A model generated the notes under the pieces. The model was given only the letters and a program-made list of their open reading frames with translations, made no database searches and was not told the DNA's origin. From Eumeta japonica (Eukaryota; Arthropoda; Insecta; Lepidoptera; Psychidae): DNA of 64,000 bases. Numbering within the stretch: position 1 is the first letter of the stretch; each line of letters opens with the position of its first letter. The DNA lies in contig BGZK01001252.1 of NCBI GenBank assembly GCA_005406025.1, positions 117,364-181,363 on the forward strand, given 5' to 3'. The position numbers and the translations under genes were made by a program. Below, piece after piece: positions 12,379 through 23,890 of this stretch.

Positions 12379-13923
12379 TTTTTACCATCATTTGTATAAG
12401 CATGTGAAATTACGTAAGGCTGCCGCTACTGGTGCTTCACCAACTTCAATACAAGAGTAGTTAACAGTATGGCGAAGAAAGTGCACAGCGCTCATGCTAA
12501 GCAACCATCGTATATATTGTATACTTCAAGTTCAGATTTTCATTTTAATAATCTTGTCAAAGCGTTTCAAAGTAAATTTGTCACCTTAATTATACCGCCA
12601 ACATAAAATCGACAATCATGGTTATGCATAGTCGAAAGTTAAGAATTTTAAGGTGCTTACTTTATGTGATTTCCTTTAAGTGAGTGTGCACAAACTGAGC
12701 TTTACGTTTTTAACTAAAACCAAATTCATGCCTTATAACTTTTATATCTTTTTACAGTTAAGTCGAGTTCATTTGCAAACAGATATAACAATGTTAACAA
12801 AATTTGCATTTAAAGTTGTCGCCATAGCGCCGGTAGGTGTCGCTGCCATAGACAATGTTCCCCCCCTCGCCTTAAAAGGATTTCATTTGGCGCTCGACGA
12901 AGGTTAAACGGCTCGCCTGAAGTTTTAATTAAGTTATAACTTTAAGGAAGTAATTTGTGTATATTGTATGACAGGCAAACATAATAAAAATGTGCTATTG
13001 TTTATTGTGTGTTGTCTCGGGCTAACGGTACTAATCCGAATGAGGTTTTAAATGTATCATAAATGACACTATTAATATTTTTTTTTTGTGTATTTTATTT
13101 TATTCTTAAAATGTCTTAAGTCTCAGTATATTCCAATCTTTAATTGATTTCCAATTAAATGCCTTATAGTTTGTGAAAGATGCTTATAGGCTTGCAATTT
13201 TCAAGAAATATTTTCTCATTAACACAGTCGATATAATAAAAGCGTGCTAAACAAGTAATGAAAATATCCTTATTCAAAATAATTAGAAAAATTGTATCAA
13301 CTAACTTGGTGAGAAAGTTTATAGAAAATATTTCGTAAAATGTAAACGATCCGAACTTGAATTTGGCGTACAACGTGATTATATTAAATTAACTTAGTTT
13401 TGGCGTTTATCGGATTGGTGTAATTATTATTGACTCGTCACTAGCGATCAATCACTCCCAACACGAATAGCGGGATATATCAATAAATTTGTATTACTGT
13501 TCCTAATGTTGTAAATTTTAAAAATAAATACACGGACTAGTTACGATTACAAAAAACTAAAATTAAAATGCTTAAGCCGATTAGATAAATAAAAAGAAGA
13601 ATAAGTCAAATAAATATGGTGACTAATCGATAGATACTAAAATGAAAATTCTCAAGTTAAAATTAAAACTGATTATATAATGATGAAAGTCAAGACTTCA
13701 ACTCGAAGCATTTTGAAAAATTTTAATTTAAATCTCGTGTTATAAGCATCAAAGATTCATGTCTGTCCGTTTTATTGTGTTGTTTTAATTATCAACTCAA
13801 GCTTACTCTAATTATCTCTTCAAGATATTCATATCTTGGTTATTTTTATAGTTACATAAAAATCCCTTCAATGCATTCTTTCCTTAATTAAGAAAAAAAA
13901 ATACATAATTTCATTAGTGAGAA
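12379..13923. other. AT-rich non-coding stretch
   Basis: The 75-codon frame at 12680-12907 ends in a locally GC-richer segment and has no recognisable domain or credible gene context. The rest is AT-rich and featureless to my reading. Confidence 0.4.
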
Positions 13924-13969
13924 ATCCAGTTGTCCTTGCTGCCAATACTGGCAGTAAGGACAACTGGAT
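13924..13969. repeat. Near-perfect hairpin, 21-bp arms and 4-nt loop
   Basis: The left arm ATCCAGTTGTCCTT(G)CTGCCA pairs with the right arm with a single mismatch across 21 positions; the loop is ATAC. It is too short and too regular for a typical insect microRNA precursor. It may come from a template-switch event or a tiny foldback element. Confidence 0.75.
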
Positions 13970-14030
13970 ATTTATATAAATACAACTTAATAGAGTATAT
14001 TTATATACATATAAAATAAATACAGAGAAA

Positions 14031-14065
14031 GCCCGTCATCATCGAAAAATTCGGTAATGACGGGC
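14031..14065. repeat. Inverted repeat, 9-bp arms
   Basis: GCCCGTCAT at 14031-14039 is matched by ATGACGGGC at 14057-14065, 60 bp downstream of the longer hairpin at 13924-13969. GC-rich arms in AT-rich DNA make it stand out; function unknown. Confidence 0.5.
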
Positions 14066-14220
14066 AAAATCGACGGACAAAAATCAATTTTCAAACAAAG
14101 TGACACCGCCGTCGAGCGCGCCCAATAATAACCACAGAACATGTAATAATATGATAATGCACTGTCGTTCCGCGGCTACAGGACATTGAATTTTAAGTAA
14201 GACTTCGGAGTTATTAAGTT

Positions 14221-14470
14221 AATACGAGCCGAGAGCAGCGCGGGGGTTAAAGGCGGAGTTGTTTAAACATTTCGCGCTAATGCGACTTTCTCGGGAGGCC
14301 GACGTCCGCCGCGGCCTCCCGCCGCCGAACACCCGGAGCCCGCGCGTAGGCCCGAGCGGGTGTTGTACGGATCCAGCCTCATTTTTGGAGGAATTCAACC
14401 GCCCGCCCGGCCGCGGCCCGCGCCTCGCTACGCAGAGCGAACTAAACGTATCATAGTGTTCTCCCGCAAG
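14221..14470. other. CpG-rich island with internal hairpin
   Basis: A strongly GC-rich block inside AT-rich DNA. A perfect 10-bp inverted repeat (CGGGAGGCCG at 14292 and CGGCCTCCCG at 14312) lies in it. It carries open frames on both strands (65 and 94 codons), which is expected where stop codons are rare through base composition, and neither resembles a known protein. Confidence 0.45.
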
Positions 14471-15324
14471 CTCGGGATTGTTATTAACAAGTTTCGTTTT
14501 CAATTCTCTTGGATTGGTTGAAGGCGTTTAGTGATCGGAGAATAAAAATAAAGCCATTGAAATATAAGTAATTACTTCTCTTGCATGTATTTATTTTAAA
14601 ATAGTGTCAGATAGTATTTAGATTGAGTAAAGTTTTTTCTCATTACAAGTTATTAACAAATTTACGAGCTAACTTTGATCTTTTATTATCAAAATAAGAA
14701 AAAGATATACGATGATTTACCAAACAAGGAAACTTTTCTGCTTGCACCTATATATTTGCGGAGTGCCGTCAATTCATCATAGATCTCATTATCAGATCTT
14801 AACTGGTGCTGCATCAGGAATTTGACTTGTGCACTTCAATTAGCATTTCATACGATTTGAATACAGAATGCATTTAATTAGCATAAGTTCGTTGACAATC
14901 TCGATGAAACCTTATTGTAAACGAATACCTTATACTTATCACCGAGAAGCTGTAGTGATCCTGTGTGGTCTTCACTTTGCAAATGTGACAGTTGTAAAGC
15001 AAATGATTTCTTACGGGAAACTAAAATTGAAAATGACAATGTTTTTACAAACATTTGTAGTCGTCAGTAGATGCGCAAATATTGATACTGCGGTATCGAC
15101 AAGTTTAGTAGTACTGCAAAATACAACTGCCCGTTGCAGAACTAGACTGTTCAACGAGGGAAAAGTGGAATTGAATATTAATGTAACCATTATTATTCTT
15201 GGAAACGTACTACGTATCTGGCATAAAATTGAACATAGATTCCAGTCATCCGATTCTATAGTCGTCTGAAGCCGCCTAAAGCTAAGTTCGGAAATGAATT
15301 CGCATCTCTTATTTCGAGAACGGC
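14471..15324. other. Non-coding stretch with overlapping chance frames
   Basis: Two 133-codon frames overlap on opposite strands (14868-15269 plus, 15011-15412 minus). Neither shows a recognisable motif, signal peptide or repeat, and their codon use follows the local AT-rich composition. I do not call either a gene. Confidence 0.4.
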
Positions 15325-15375
15325 CGTTTTTACCACGCACGCACTCACGCACGCACACGCACCCACACGCTTCAG
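15325..15375. repeat. Simple repeat, (CACG/CGCA)n
   Basis: A run of ACGCACGCACTCACGCACGC type, imperfect. It alternates purine and pyrimidine. Confidence 0.7.
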
Positions 15376-15924
15376 TGTGAAGTAAATAGCACGCGCCATC
15401 ACGATTTCGCAACTACAAAGTGAGAATTAAGTCTATATGAATGTAATCAAAATTATGGCGTGACTTCTCGATAGTTCTTTTCCAATCATTACAATTTTCT
15501 ACACTGTCAGTGAATACGAAAACGAGAAGATTGGTCACTTTGACAAAATTATGTCAGAATCAGTTCGCAAGTAACCAAACTTACGTTACACAATCGTGGT
15601 TCTTACTTGCATGGTTCGGACGTTAATTATTATTTAATGTGATAGTTATACGAAAAAGTCAGGCCATTTTATATCATTAGTCATACTATTGTAAAAATGG
15701 TAATTTGCATTAAAGCTGATTCGATTACTTTTGATGAATTTCGAATTTATTTGCCATCTAAAAGTTGACCATGAATAATCACCATACATTAGATTGATAA
15801 TAATTTAAAATAGTCACCAATTTTTCATGACGCACGTAATATTCATTCTATTTTCTTTTTTTGTCGAATCAGTATTTTAATACGAACAACAACATAAAAA
15901 AATAATTATAAAACCGACAAAATC
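15376..15924. other. AT-rich non-coding stretch
   Basis: No supported feature seen. Confidence 0.4.
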
Positions 15925-16560
15925 AAAGTTTACCGTCGAGCGCGGTCGCCCCGGCGGCGCCGGCGCCTGTCGAACCGGCCAGTTCGGAATACATGATCTA
16001 AAATTACGATCGTCTTATGTAAATAAGTGAACTGTCGCACCGCCCGGGGGCGTTGTTCTCGTGATTTTATGAAGACGAAGGCCAACGTCGATGTAGCGGC
16101 ATACTATTAATTATGAATGTTTTCGATATCGTTCTCAGCAAAAGTTCAAGCAGATGACGAGCTCGCAATCTCGTCAGCGGAGGCGCATACCTTAGACTCG
16201 GAAGAAGGTAAAGCCGGGAAATAGGTGACGCGTACAGTATACGGTGAGATAAACTTCTACCTTTATTTATCTAAGTCGACGCACGTGTTCACCACCGTTT
16301 ATGATACTGTGCATAGTTTGTGTATACAGCCCAACCGATTGTCTTGAAACGGTAGCGACGCTTCTTTTTCAAGCCCACGACGATCCGGCGACTCCATGAC
16401 CTCGAAGTGACGTAGTCGGCCGTAGTCACAGAGGTCGTGTGGAAGTCCTCAGCGACGAGCGGCGAATGCGTCGCGTTCGAGCCCGCCTCGATGGGGTGTC
16501 AAGGTGACGCCGTGCCGCGGACTGAGTGGCACCACGTCGTATATCGACTACGGCGCTAAA
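15925..16560. other. GC-rich stretch in two blocks
   Basis: Blocks at about 15930-16060 and 16350-16555 are rich in CpG. All six frames of the second block were read through: each is closed by stops within about 40 codons, so it is not an exon of any length. It could be a conserved non-coding island. Confidence 0.4.
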
Positions 16561-17329
16561 ATGAAATAAAACCCAGCAACTCCTTTGAATCAAAACTTTT
16601 ATTAAGCAATGTACTAAATCGAATATATTAAGTAATCGCGCATTTTATTTGATTTATTAGACGTAAAAGCTTGTTGCGAAATTAAAGGTATTTAAAAGAA
16701 ACTAAAAGTCAGAATTCCTCACACATGCGCGAAAATACGATGTGATGATTCAAAATCAGGTGCAATGTTCAAATTCTAAGGAATTCCAAAAAAATACTCT
16801 TACTGGAAATTCGACGAGTTGTGAACAGTTAAAAGAAAAAAAATAGGAAATTGTTTATTATAGTAAAGAATTTTATTATAACGTTAATAGTCAAAGAACT
16901 GTAGAGTTTTCATCTCTCGCAGAATTCCGATAGTAATAATTTAATTAGTTAATATTTACGTATAATAAGAAATATAATATAATAAGAAAATAGATATTTT
17001 TAATAGTAAATCTACTAAAAAAACATTAATAAGGTTCAGGAAAGTGTAGAAAGCTATATTTTTTAACTTTATTTAAGTAAATATCATGTACTGATGATGA
17101 AAAAGTACATGTACTTTTTTACATAAAACACGTGTATCTGGTACTAAAAACCATATCGTGATAGATCAAAATAATTTGCCAATCGATTTTTATTTTTTGC
17201 AAGGCGTAATTATTGACGATTACAAAAGAAAATTATTTTTATAGAAAAAAAATAAGGTAAAATTATTTATTATTCGAATTCGAAATACCTACAAAACGAT
17301 AATATTATACAATTGTCAAATGATGCAAA
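16561..17329. other. AT-rich non-coding stretch
   Basis: Very AT-rich, with no frame above 60 codons and no repeat I can name. Confidence 0.4.
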
Positions 17330-17530
17330 CGAGACGAGCCGTCGCGCGCTCTGGTGAGCGTCATTATCTTTAATTTAAATATACGCCGTGGTAACGCAGC
17401 ACCCGCGCCGTACACTCGCGCCCTCAATAAAGCTTCTGTCTTTTGTCCTGCGCTAGCGGACGGCGCGTCGCACTAACGGCGGCGGACGAGCGCGGCCCTC
17501 GAGCCGGAGTGCGCCGCCTATCTAGTCAAT
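17330..17530. other. CpG-rich island
   Basis: GC-rich block including GCGCTAGCGGACGGCGCG-type DNA, flanked by strongly AT-rich DNA. No frame or known motif identifies a gene. Confidence 0.4.
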
Positions 17531-17615
17531 TGTTTTAGATGTGAAGATGTCATATTAGCTTTTCATTACATTTTTTTATCAAATAACCGAGTTTTTCTTT
17601 TTGAATTATTAGATG

Positions 17616-17641
17616 TAATACGCCATTAATATGGCGTATTA
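17616..17641. repeat. Perfect short palindrome, 11-bp arms and 4-nt loop
   Basis: TAATACGCCAT is followed by TAAT and then ATGGCGTATTA, a perfect hairpin. Short enough to be chance in isolation, but it belongs to a group of such structures in this window. Confidence 0.6.
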
Positions 17642-19219
17642 GAAAATTTGATCCGAATGTATTTCTAGCATGCTACGTGCCGATGTAACATATAATTTAT
17701 TCAACAGAGTACCAGGACACCATACGAATCATATAGAAATCAGTATAAAACATTCATTTTATAAATAATTGAATGTGGGATATCCTAAAAACAGAATTTG
17801 CATTTACTACGTACATAGTACATACCTGCGTAAGTAATTTTCCTTTTCGTTATTTTTTTCTGATGGGCGGATTGGTTTTTGTTAATTTAATTATAATTAA
17901 GTTTGAAGCTATTTAATTTAAAACTTATAGCACCTTGCATAGCCTTCATTTAGTTTACGTCGTTTTCCTTAACAATACTTGGTGTCCTGCCTATTACACT
18001 TTTTATATATGATTACTATTTTTCTACATAACTTAACTTTTAAGTCGATTTTATTTATTATAATGCAGCGTATCTGATTTTTGTTGTCGTTCCCACTTTG
18101 TTAAATGTTTAATTTAACTGAAACCTTAAGCAAATAATATTATTAACATACATTGTAAAACTTCAAACTGATATTAATTTGCAATATTTAATTAACATTT
18201 TTTACTCAAGTAACGAAACAGTATAAGTGAAATCAAATGACGATTTAGGAATTACATATCCAAACATAATGTTCATTTTGCTCAATCATTGGATAATCTT
18301 AAGTCAATTTCAAAGTTTGAGCCGAGTGGACCAAACAGAGTTTATTACAATTAAAATTTACCAGAATGAATATTTTTTATCGGTTCACTGTACCACTTAC
18401 GTCACAATAATCTTCTTATAATGACGATTGGCCTCCTATTCGTACGAAATTTATTTTCATTATGTTCATTTGTATGGCTAATTTGCATGTTAGATGGCTT
18501 ATGTAAGATTGATTACCTTCAGTTGGACGTTTTTATCTGCATTTGTTTTGAATATACTTATGAATTCGTCTTCTGGGTAATCAGATGTATACTTGTAAAC
18601 TTTTTTTTTTTATAACATTTTAGTATTTCGTAGGAAAATTAAATAAAAGTGTCTTCATGTGAGTCTCTTTTAACCGGATTCAAAAATAAGAAGGTACTCG
18701 TTTTGAACGAGTTTTTCTGGTATTTTATGCTATAGCTTTACCATTTTCGAATCTACTTTAGATTCTACAAGGACCCAATAAAAATGACAAAAATTTATTG
18801 TAAAAGCTTAAATAATAAAACTCTATAAAGAAACACTTATTTTTATAATTTATTCCTTTACTACGTATTACTAAAATTGAAATTTGTCGTTGATAGTGCA
18901 TAATATGCTAAAATAAATCAAAGGATATAAGATAAAGGTAAATAATTAAATCTAATAGTAATTGCCTGTAAATAAGTAAATCTATTTGTATATTTCTATT
19001 TGGTTAATCAAGGTTGGTGTATAAAAGTAGTATTTATTTATTGACGGTTAAGAGAAATGCTTAGTGTTATAGAAAATAACTATCATGTAAAATAATTTTA
19101 TTTAGAATAACAAAATTTGTTAAATGTCTATTTCTTGGTTTAATAGAAAAGTATGTTATATATTACAATAAAAAAAAATAACATCAATAAAAGAAAATAA
19201 AATGATGAGCCATAAAAAT
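17642..19219. other. AT-rich non-coding stretch
   Basis: Two 64-codon frames at 18227-18615 run head to tail in strongly AT-rich DNA and encode hydrophobic, cysteine-containing sequences with no family resemblance. I regard them as chance. Confidence 0.4.
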
Positions 19220-19310
19220 ACTGCCTCTGTGCGTGCGTGCGTGCGTGCTTGTGTGCGCGTTTTCGAGTGCGTATGCGGTGCACGTCTGCGCGCGTGTGCG
19301 TGTATTTTAT
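19220..19310. repeat. Simple repeat, (GTGC)n and related
   Basis: Imperfect GTGCGTGCGTGCGTGCTTG-type tract, mostly alternating purine and pyrimidine. Confidence 0.75.
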
Positions 19311-19434
19311 GAAATGTTTATTTAGTAATTTTATGCATTTGTATTTTTATGCGTTTTAACACGATTTGATAGAATACGCTGCCTCCTTTTTCACTAACCC
19401 AAAGACTGACTAACGAAACTATTCGGATTGTAAT

Positions 19435-19690
19435 TAAGCCCTTCCTAGCCCAGTGGGGATAGGCAGCTTTTAACGCCAGCCGGGACCGACGTGGTGGAGA
19501 CGTAAGGAGCCGTCGGTCACGTTGACGCGCAGATATAAAACAAGTGGCTTGAATTAACTTTTGTAAACTCGACGTTCGATTCGCCTACAATCAAGATTCG
19601 AATCCGACACCTTCTGGTCGGCGGCAGCATTTACGTCGCTCTCGCTCTCAATGACTCGTTGATACAAATTAAAATATTTAAATTATCGTT
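19435..19690 (-). repeat. tRNA-derived SINE-like element
   Basis: On the minus strand a head with GAGTCATTGAGAGCGAGAGC, then CCAGAAGGTGTC and a B-box GGATTCGAATC (about 19600-19612), is followed by a body with GTGACCGACGG and CGTCGGTCCCGGCTGG, and then CCCACTGGGCTAGGAAGGGC near 19440. The head aligns in order with that of 12138-12378 on the same strand. Boundaries are approximate and no target-site duplication was found. Confidence 0.5.
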
Positions 19691-20783
19691 ATAAAACCAA
19701 CAACATGTCTGAAGTAACAGTTGACGATGCATATTCTTGTCATCGACCGTTGTAATAGTTTTGGCAACAAATCTGCTAATTTGAAAACAAATTTAATATA
19801 ATGTAAGCAAACAGAAATTATTCATTTGCTTAAAAAAAAGTTATTTTGCTTAACATGAATACGACTAACTACGTGGAAAAAACCACAAAAATTATAATAA
19901 TTCGAGCTGTTGCAGCGACCTACGCAGATATATAATAGTCCTATTTCATACTTTATTCAGTTTATTACGAAATAGGACAATTAAACATTATACTAAATTT
20001 TCGACATGAAGACGCCTTTAAATTTTCTTTCATAGTGGGAGGCAATTCATAAAACAATGATAACAAAATTGAGGGTTACAGTTTGAGCTACGTATCTATC
20101 ATCTACATCCAAAATTCATTTGCACCACTCCACAACGAAAGAATCAAGGAATTCGTTAGTTTTAGTGATTTTGACTACTCAGCGGAGAAGAAGAAAAAGC
20201 CAATACTTTGAGGTCGTTTCGCTACGTCACCAAATTTCATTTTCGTATAAATTTAAAGTCGGATAAGCTATAATTTTTGTTCGATTTGCAATCCTCAGCT
20301 CTTGTCAAAACCTATCGATTGCGTATATAAAATATTAGTGACAAAAAGTTTTAGAAAAAAATCTATGTATACAGTTAAAATAAAAAATTGAAATAAATAA
20401 TTAAATATTTGCCTATAATGGTAAATAAGCAAAATCACAATATAAAGATCGTTTACTGTTGCAAAGAGCTTCTCCAGAACAATCCAAGTATACCTATGAA
20501 ACACTACATGACTGCCGGGGACGTAAAAGAATGAAGGCATCGGAGCAGACCAACGACGGCGCCAGTACACCCGCTGCTGGGGCGGTCGGGGCTGTGCAGG
20601 TGGAGGCAATCGCTTCTAAATCAGCTCTGGGCTGTATATACTTCGATCATGTGCTGCGAACACCGATTGTTAAAGACACATTTAGCAGTAGCTAGTGAAC
20701 GTTTCACTATTACGTTTATAACCACACAAAATCCAAAGGAATTCTTAGTATTCAAAAATAATTATATATATAATTCGCTCAAA
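19691..20783. other. Non-coding stretch beside repeat copy A
   Basis: A GC-richer patch at about 20500-20640 carries a 78-codon plus-strand frame (20459-20695) and a minus-strand frame on the opposite side. The plus frame is alanine-rich in the middle and has no recognisable domain. It ends about 90 bp before repeat copy A. I cannot support it as a gene. Confidence 0.35.
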
Positions 20784-21236
20784 AAAATTTGGTTGCCTGT
20801 AAAGTCGGTATACGGGCGAAAGTTTTACGTGACAACGACTTTGAATGGTAAAATCATTTTAATGTGAATATTCATTCGTATAGTAGGAAGAAGGATGAAA
20901 TAATAGTAACAATTTAAAACATTTATTTATACAAAGAATTATATTTAAAACATTAATTTATACAAAGAATCTCGCACTGAATTTCATATTAACAAAATTT
21001 TATTTTTACCTTTACACATACATACGTATTTATATACAAATATACATACAATAACTTGCAATACATTTGCAAGCTATGCACTAATTCTAGTGCAGCGCGC
21101 GGCAGACCGATCATAGTTGAGTGGGAGAGAGACGCAGGCATCTCTCGTTCGGTGACTCATCGTTACGTTACCGAGCGTTACACTTTTCAAAGTGACTCCC
21201 AGCCGCAACCTAATTTAAGACGTTGTCACGTCAAAA
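20784..21236 (+). repeat. Unclassified ~450-bp interspersed repeat, copy A
   Basis: One of three long copies in this window (others at 26808-27250 in the same orientation and 58507-58985 inverted). All begin near AAATTTGGTTGCCTGTAAAG and end near GACGTTGTCACGTCAAAA. An 11-bp inverted repeat, ACGTGACAACG at 20827-20837 and CGTTGTCACGT at 21221-21231, sits 43 bp inside one end and close to the other. The middle holds a direct duplication of TTTAAAACATTnATTTATACAAAG. No protein is encoded; short frames through the GC-richer part recur only because the repeat recurs. It looks like a non-autonomous DNA element, but the class is not established. Confidence 0.75.
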
Positions 21237-22140
21237 ATATTATCCGTTACGTACACGTATTCACATAAAATACACGACCGTGTCCACTACACAGCCTGAC
21301 CCCGATATTTTGCTCTAAGAAATTGTACCTAATTTTTGATTTCTAACCTGGTCTTCCGACAAGAGCTGAGTCAAGATTAAAGTTTATAAATTTTAATTTT
21401 TAATTATTCGCGTGCTTTCTCCTTAAGATCTATTACCTTTTCACGCACTATATCGCTATAGTTTTAAAATTATTATGTTATCATTTTTAATTTATGTTCC
21501 CGGGATTGACTGTTACACGATCTTCAAATTTCTTATCCTTTAACAAACCCTTTTATTTTTAAATTTTAAAATCCTCGTTCGATATACATTTTCAAAAGGT
21601 GGATCTCCACTAATCGTACTGTTCACTTCTCAATAAGGCGACTGCGCCGAGGCCAACACAAAACAACCACGGCGGCGTATTCCGTAACCGCACGAAAGGG
21701 GAGCGAAAGGTAAAAATCGTGCGAGTTTCGGTGATAACGTACTCCAGGCGGGACGTGTCAGGTACTCACTCGCACCATTTATTACCTCCGAAGCTCGCTT
21801 ATTCACAACTTTTGTATTGTATTTGAGCGTGACGCTTTCTGGTTACCGGCGATTCCGTTTGTATTCCTCGAACTCGTGTATCTATATTTGGAAAGCGAAA
21901 CGCATGTTATATTGTCCGTGTCTGGTGATTAGACCATCGAGATTGATAATTTAAGTTAAAGCGCATGTAGTTAATTTATTTTTCTAATTTTAAAGCAATA
22001 AGTTCAGTCCGTATTTCTTCATTTTAGTAAGTGTCGGTAAAGAAATAATAAAGGATTACGTATAAGTACGAAATTGGACAAAACAAAACACGATCTAATT
22101 TACAGATCTTGTTTGATAATTGTTTATTTTTTCCACTTTA
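21237..22140. other. AT-rich non-coding stretch with a GC-richer middle
   Basis: GC-richer at about 21640-21780. No gene or named repeat is supported. Confidence 0.4.
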
Positions 22141-22290
22141 TTTATTCAAATTCAAAACGTTTTTGGTTTTATGTTGTAAACAACACTTGAAACACGTCGT
22201 AATTTTTTTGGAAGTTCGTCGTTCGGAAGGCAATTTTCCCTCAAAAATAAGGAGCAAGAAACTTAAGGGTACCTCTTTTCTAATTGCATC
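22141..22290 (-). mobile_element. LINE 3' end with TTTGAA-type tail, minus strand
   Basis: Read on the minus strand, this holds a 3' untranslated end: CTTAAGTTTCTTGCTCC, then GAGGGAAAATTGCCTTCCGAACG, and finally TTTGAATTTGAATA-like sequence at about 22141-22157. It aligns in order with the plus-strand segment 33205-33370, including the phrase ACGTnnTTnnAAGTGTTGTT. This pattern fits the 3' end of a jockey-like or CR1-like LINE of Lepidoptera, from memory. No reverse transcriptase remains next to it. Confidence 0.55.
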
Positions 22291-23619
22291 GTGCATAATC
22301 ATAATAAATACTAAACCATCGATGAACGAAACAGCCCGGTAAGAAGTCGAGCCTGTTATGCCCATGAATATTTGTCTTGCAGATGTTCGTTAGTCGTATA
22401 ATACTTTTGTTTCTAAGTGATTGCTTACTAATGCTCTTAAATTTATATAAAGATGAATTTTGTATATCCTAACTGAACATTATATTATTATTTATATATA
22501 AGAATAATTTAATATAACTACAACAAGTTTCTCACATTTGGTTATAATATTGTTATTTGATTGCGTAAAGGTCATTAAATATTTACTTTGTATTTCTTCC
22601 ATCAAAAAAAAAAAGGTGGTTATGTATTTGACAAACAGCACGTTTGCGGCCGAGGTTTAAGGAAAGCTCGGTACTGCCGCCGCGAAAGTAACAAGTTTAC
22701 AGTAACAATTCACGTCTGTCAGACTTCAAGGAATTCTCGCCTGACTCGTTCGAGCGCGCTCCCTTTAGTTTTTCGTATACAAGAACTGTTAAATTGAAAC
22801 GATTTCAAGACAAATATTTACATCATGTTTTAAAATTATACAATACAAAATACCAGCTGAAATCGCTGTTTTTGATCTCGACCACGATATTCCAATCTCG
22901 TCCCAGATCGATGTCCTCGCGATCTGCAAGTTGATCCTTTGACCATCAAAGTATTACAGTATCTACAATTTTTATTGTTTCACGCATAACCTACATTTTC
23001 ATGATATGTGCATGAAAATACGAAAATTGTACAATAATTAAGTTCCTATTAAAATTTATCAAGTTTGTCTGAAATTAGATGCAAACAGGCAAACAGGGAC
23101 GTTCAAATTGTTTCCTTAAGATCACTTTTCTAGACAAAAATATTTAACATGTCTTCTTTTACTTCTGTTCCCAAAATATTTGTATTACACCATTTAAAAT
23201 TTAGTCCATTTTTTTTTAATGATCATGAATTATGGGAAAAAGTTTTATCACAAAAATTAAATTTTCTAAATTGTCATTATTAATTCATGTTATTTAAAAT
23301 TGGCATATAAGAATCAAAAAATATAAACTCAACATGATAATATCGGTAATAATGAAAAACATATGAAACTCGATTATATTTCAGTGGGTGATTTTCAAAT
23401 AAAATTTGTAATGTTGTGCATCTATAATATTTTCACTGTCGACTCATTCACTATCTGCCATCTCAACGGCGTTTCTAATACCGAACTGGCATAAGTCTCA
23501 ACTCCGTTACCGATTGTGATCGCTTACATGAGCGCAACTCATGTCCAGTTTCAAAGTTACAACAAGGCTCGGCTCAAACAGACACCGCGATCGTATTCGT
23601 GATTATATCCGAACGGACG
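22291..23619. other. AT-rich non-coding stretch
   Basis: No supported gene. A small GC-richer segment occurs at about 22640-22760. Confidence 0.4.
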
Positions 23620-23890
23620 GTAAAACTTTGGTCGCGGGCCCGCCGGTAAAGCCAGGCGGCGTGTCGCGAGCGGCGCTGTATTACTTCACAGCGTTTCAGT
23701 GTTACGGGGCGGGCGGGCGCGGCCGCGGGCGGTTTCGGAATTCATAGCGGCCGCTCGGAGGCGCTGCGGACGCGCGCTCAAGTTATAAATCTCTATATTT
23801 TACGACCGCCTAAAACGGCGCTCGGCCATCGACGAGCGCAATAGCCGACCGCTCGTTAGGCGGCGAAACGCACGCGCGACGTGTGAAAAG
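23620..23890. other. CpG-rich island
   Basis: One of the strongest GC-rich blocks of the window, with GCGGCCGC sites at about 23718 and 23747. A 68-codon frame at 23541-23747 runs into it but has no recognisable domain. Confidence 0.45.

Noticed and set aside
13924..14065. Clustered hairpins considered as a CRISPR-like or microRNA locus
   Set aside because: There is no repeated unit with spacers, the two hairpins are unrelated, and the stems are too short and regular for insect microRNA precursors.
14868..15412. Two overlapping 133-codon frames on opposite strands
   Set aside because: No domain, no composition difference from flanking DNA, and mutual overlap. Chance frames are the simpler reading.
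16320..16560. GC-rich block considered as an exon
   Set aside because: Reading all frames shows stops within about 40 codons in each.
20459..20695. 78-codon frame next to repeat copy A
   Set aside because: Alanine-rich part explained by GC-rich composition; no domain, promoter or splice context.
21056..21268. A short protein seemingly conserved between 21.1, 27.1 and 58.6 kb (shared SDSQPQPNLRRCHVK)
   Set aside because: The match reflects three copies of the ~450-bp repeat. The frames differ in start and length between copies and are interrupted by small indels.
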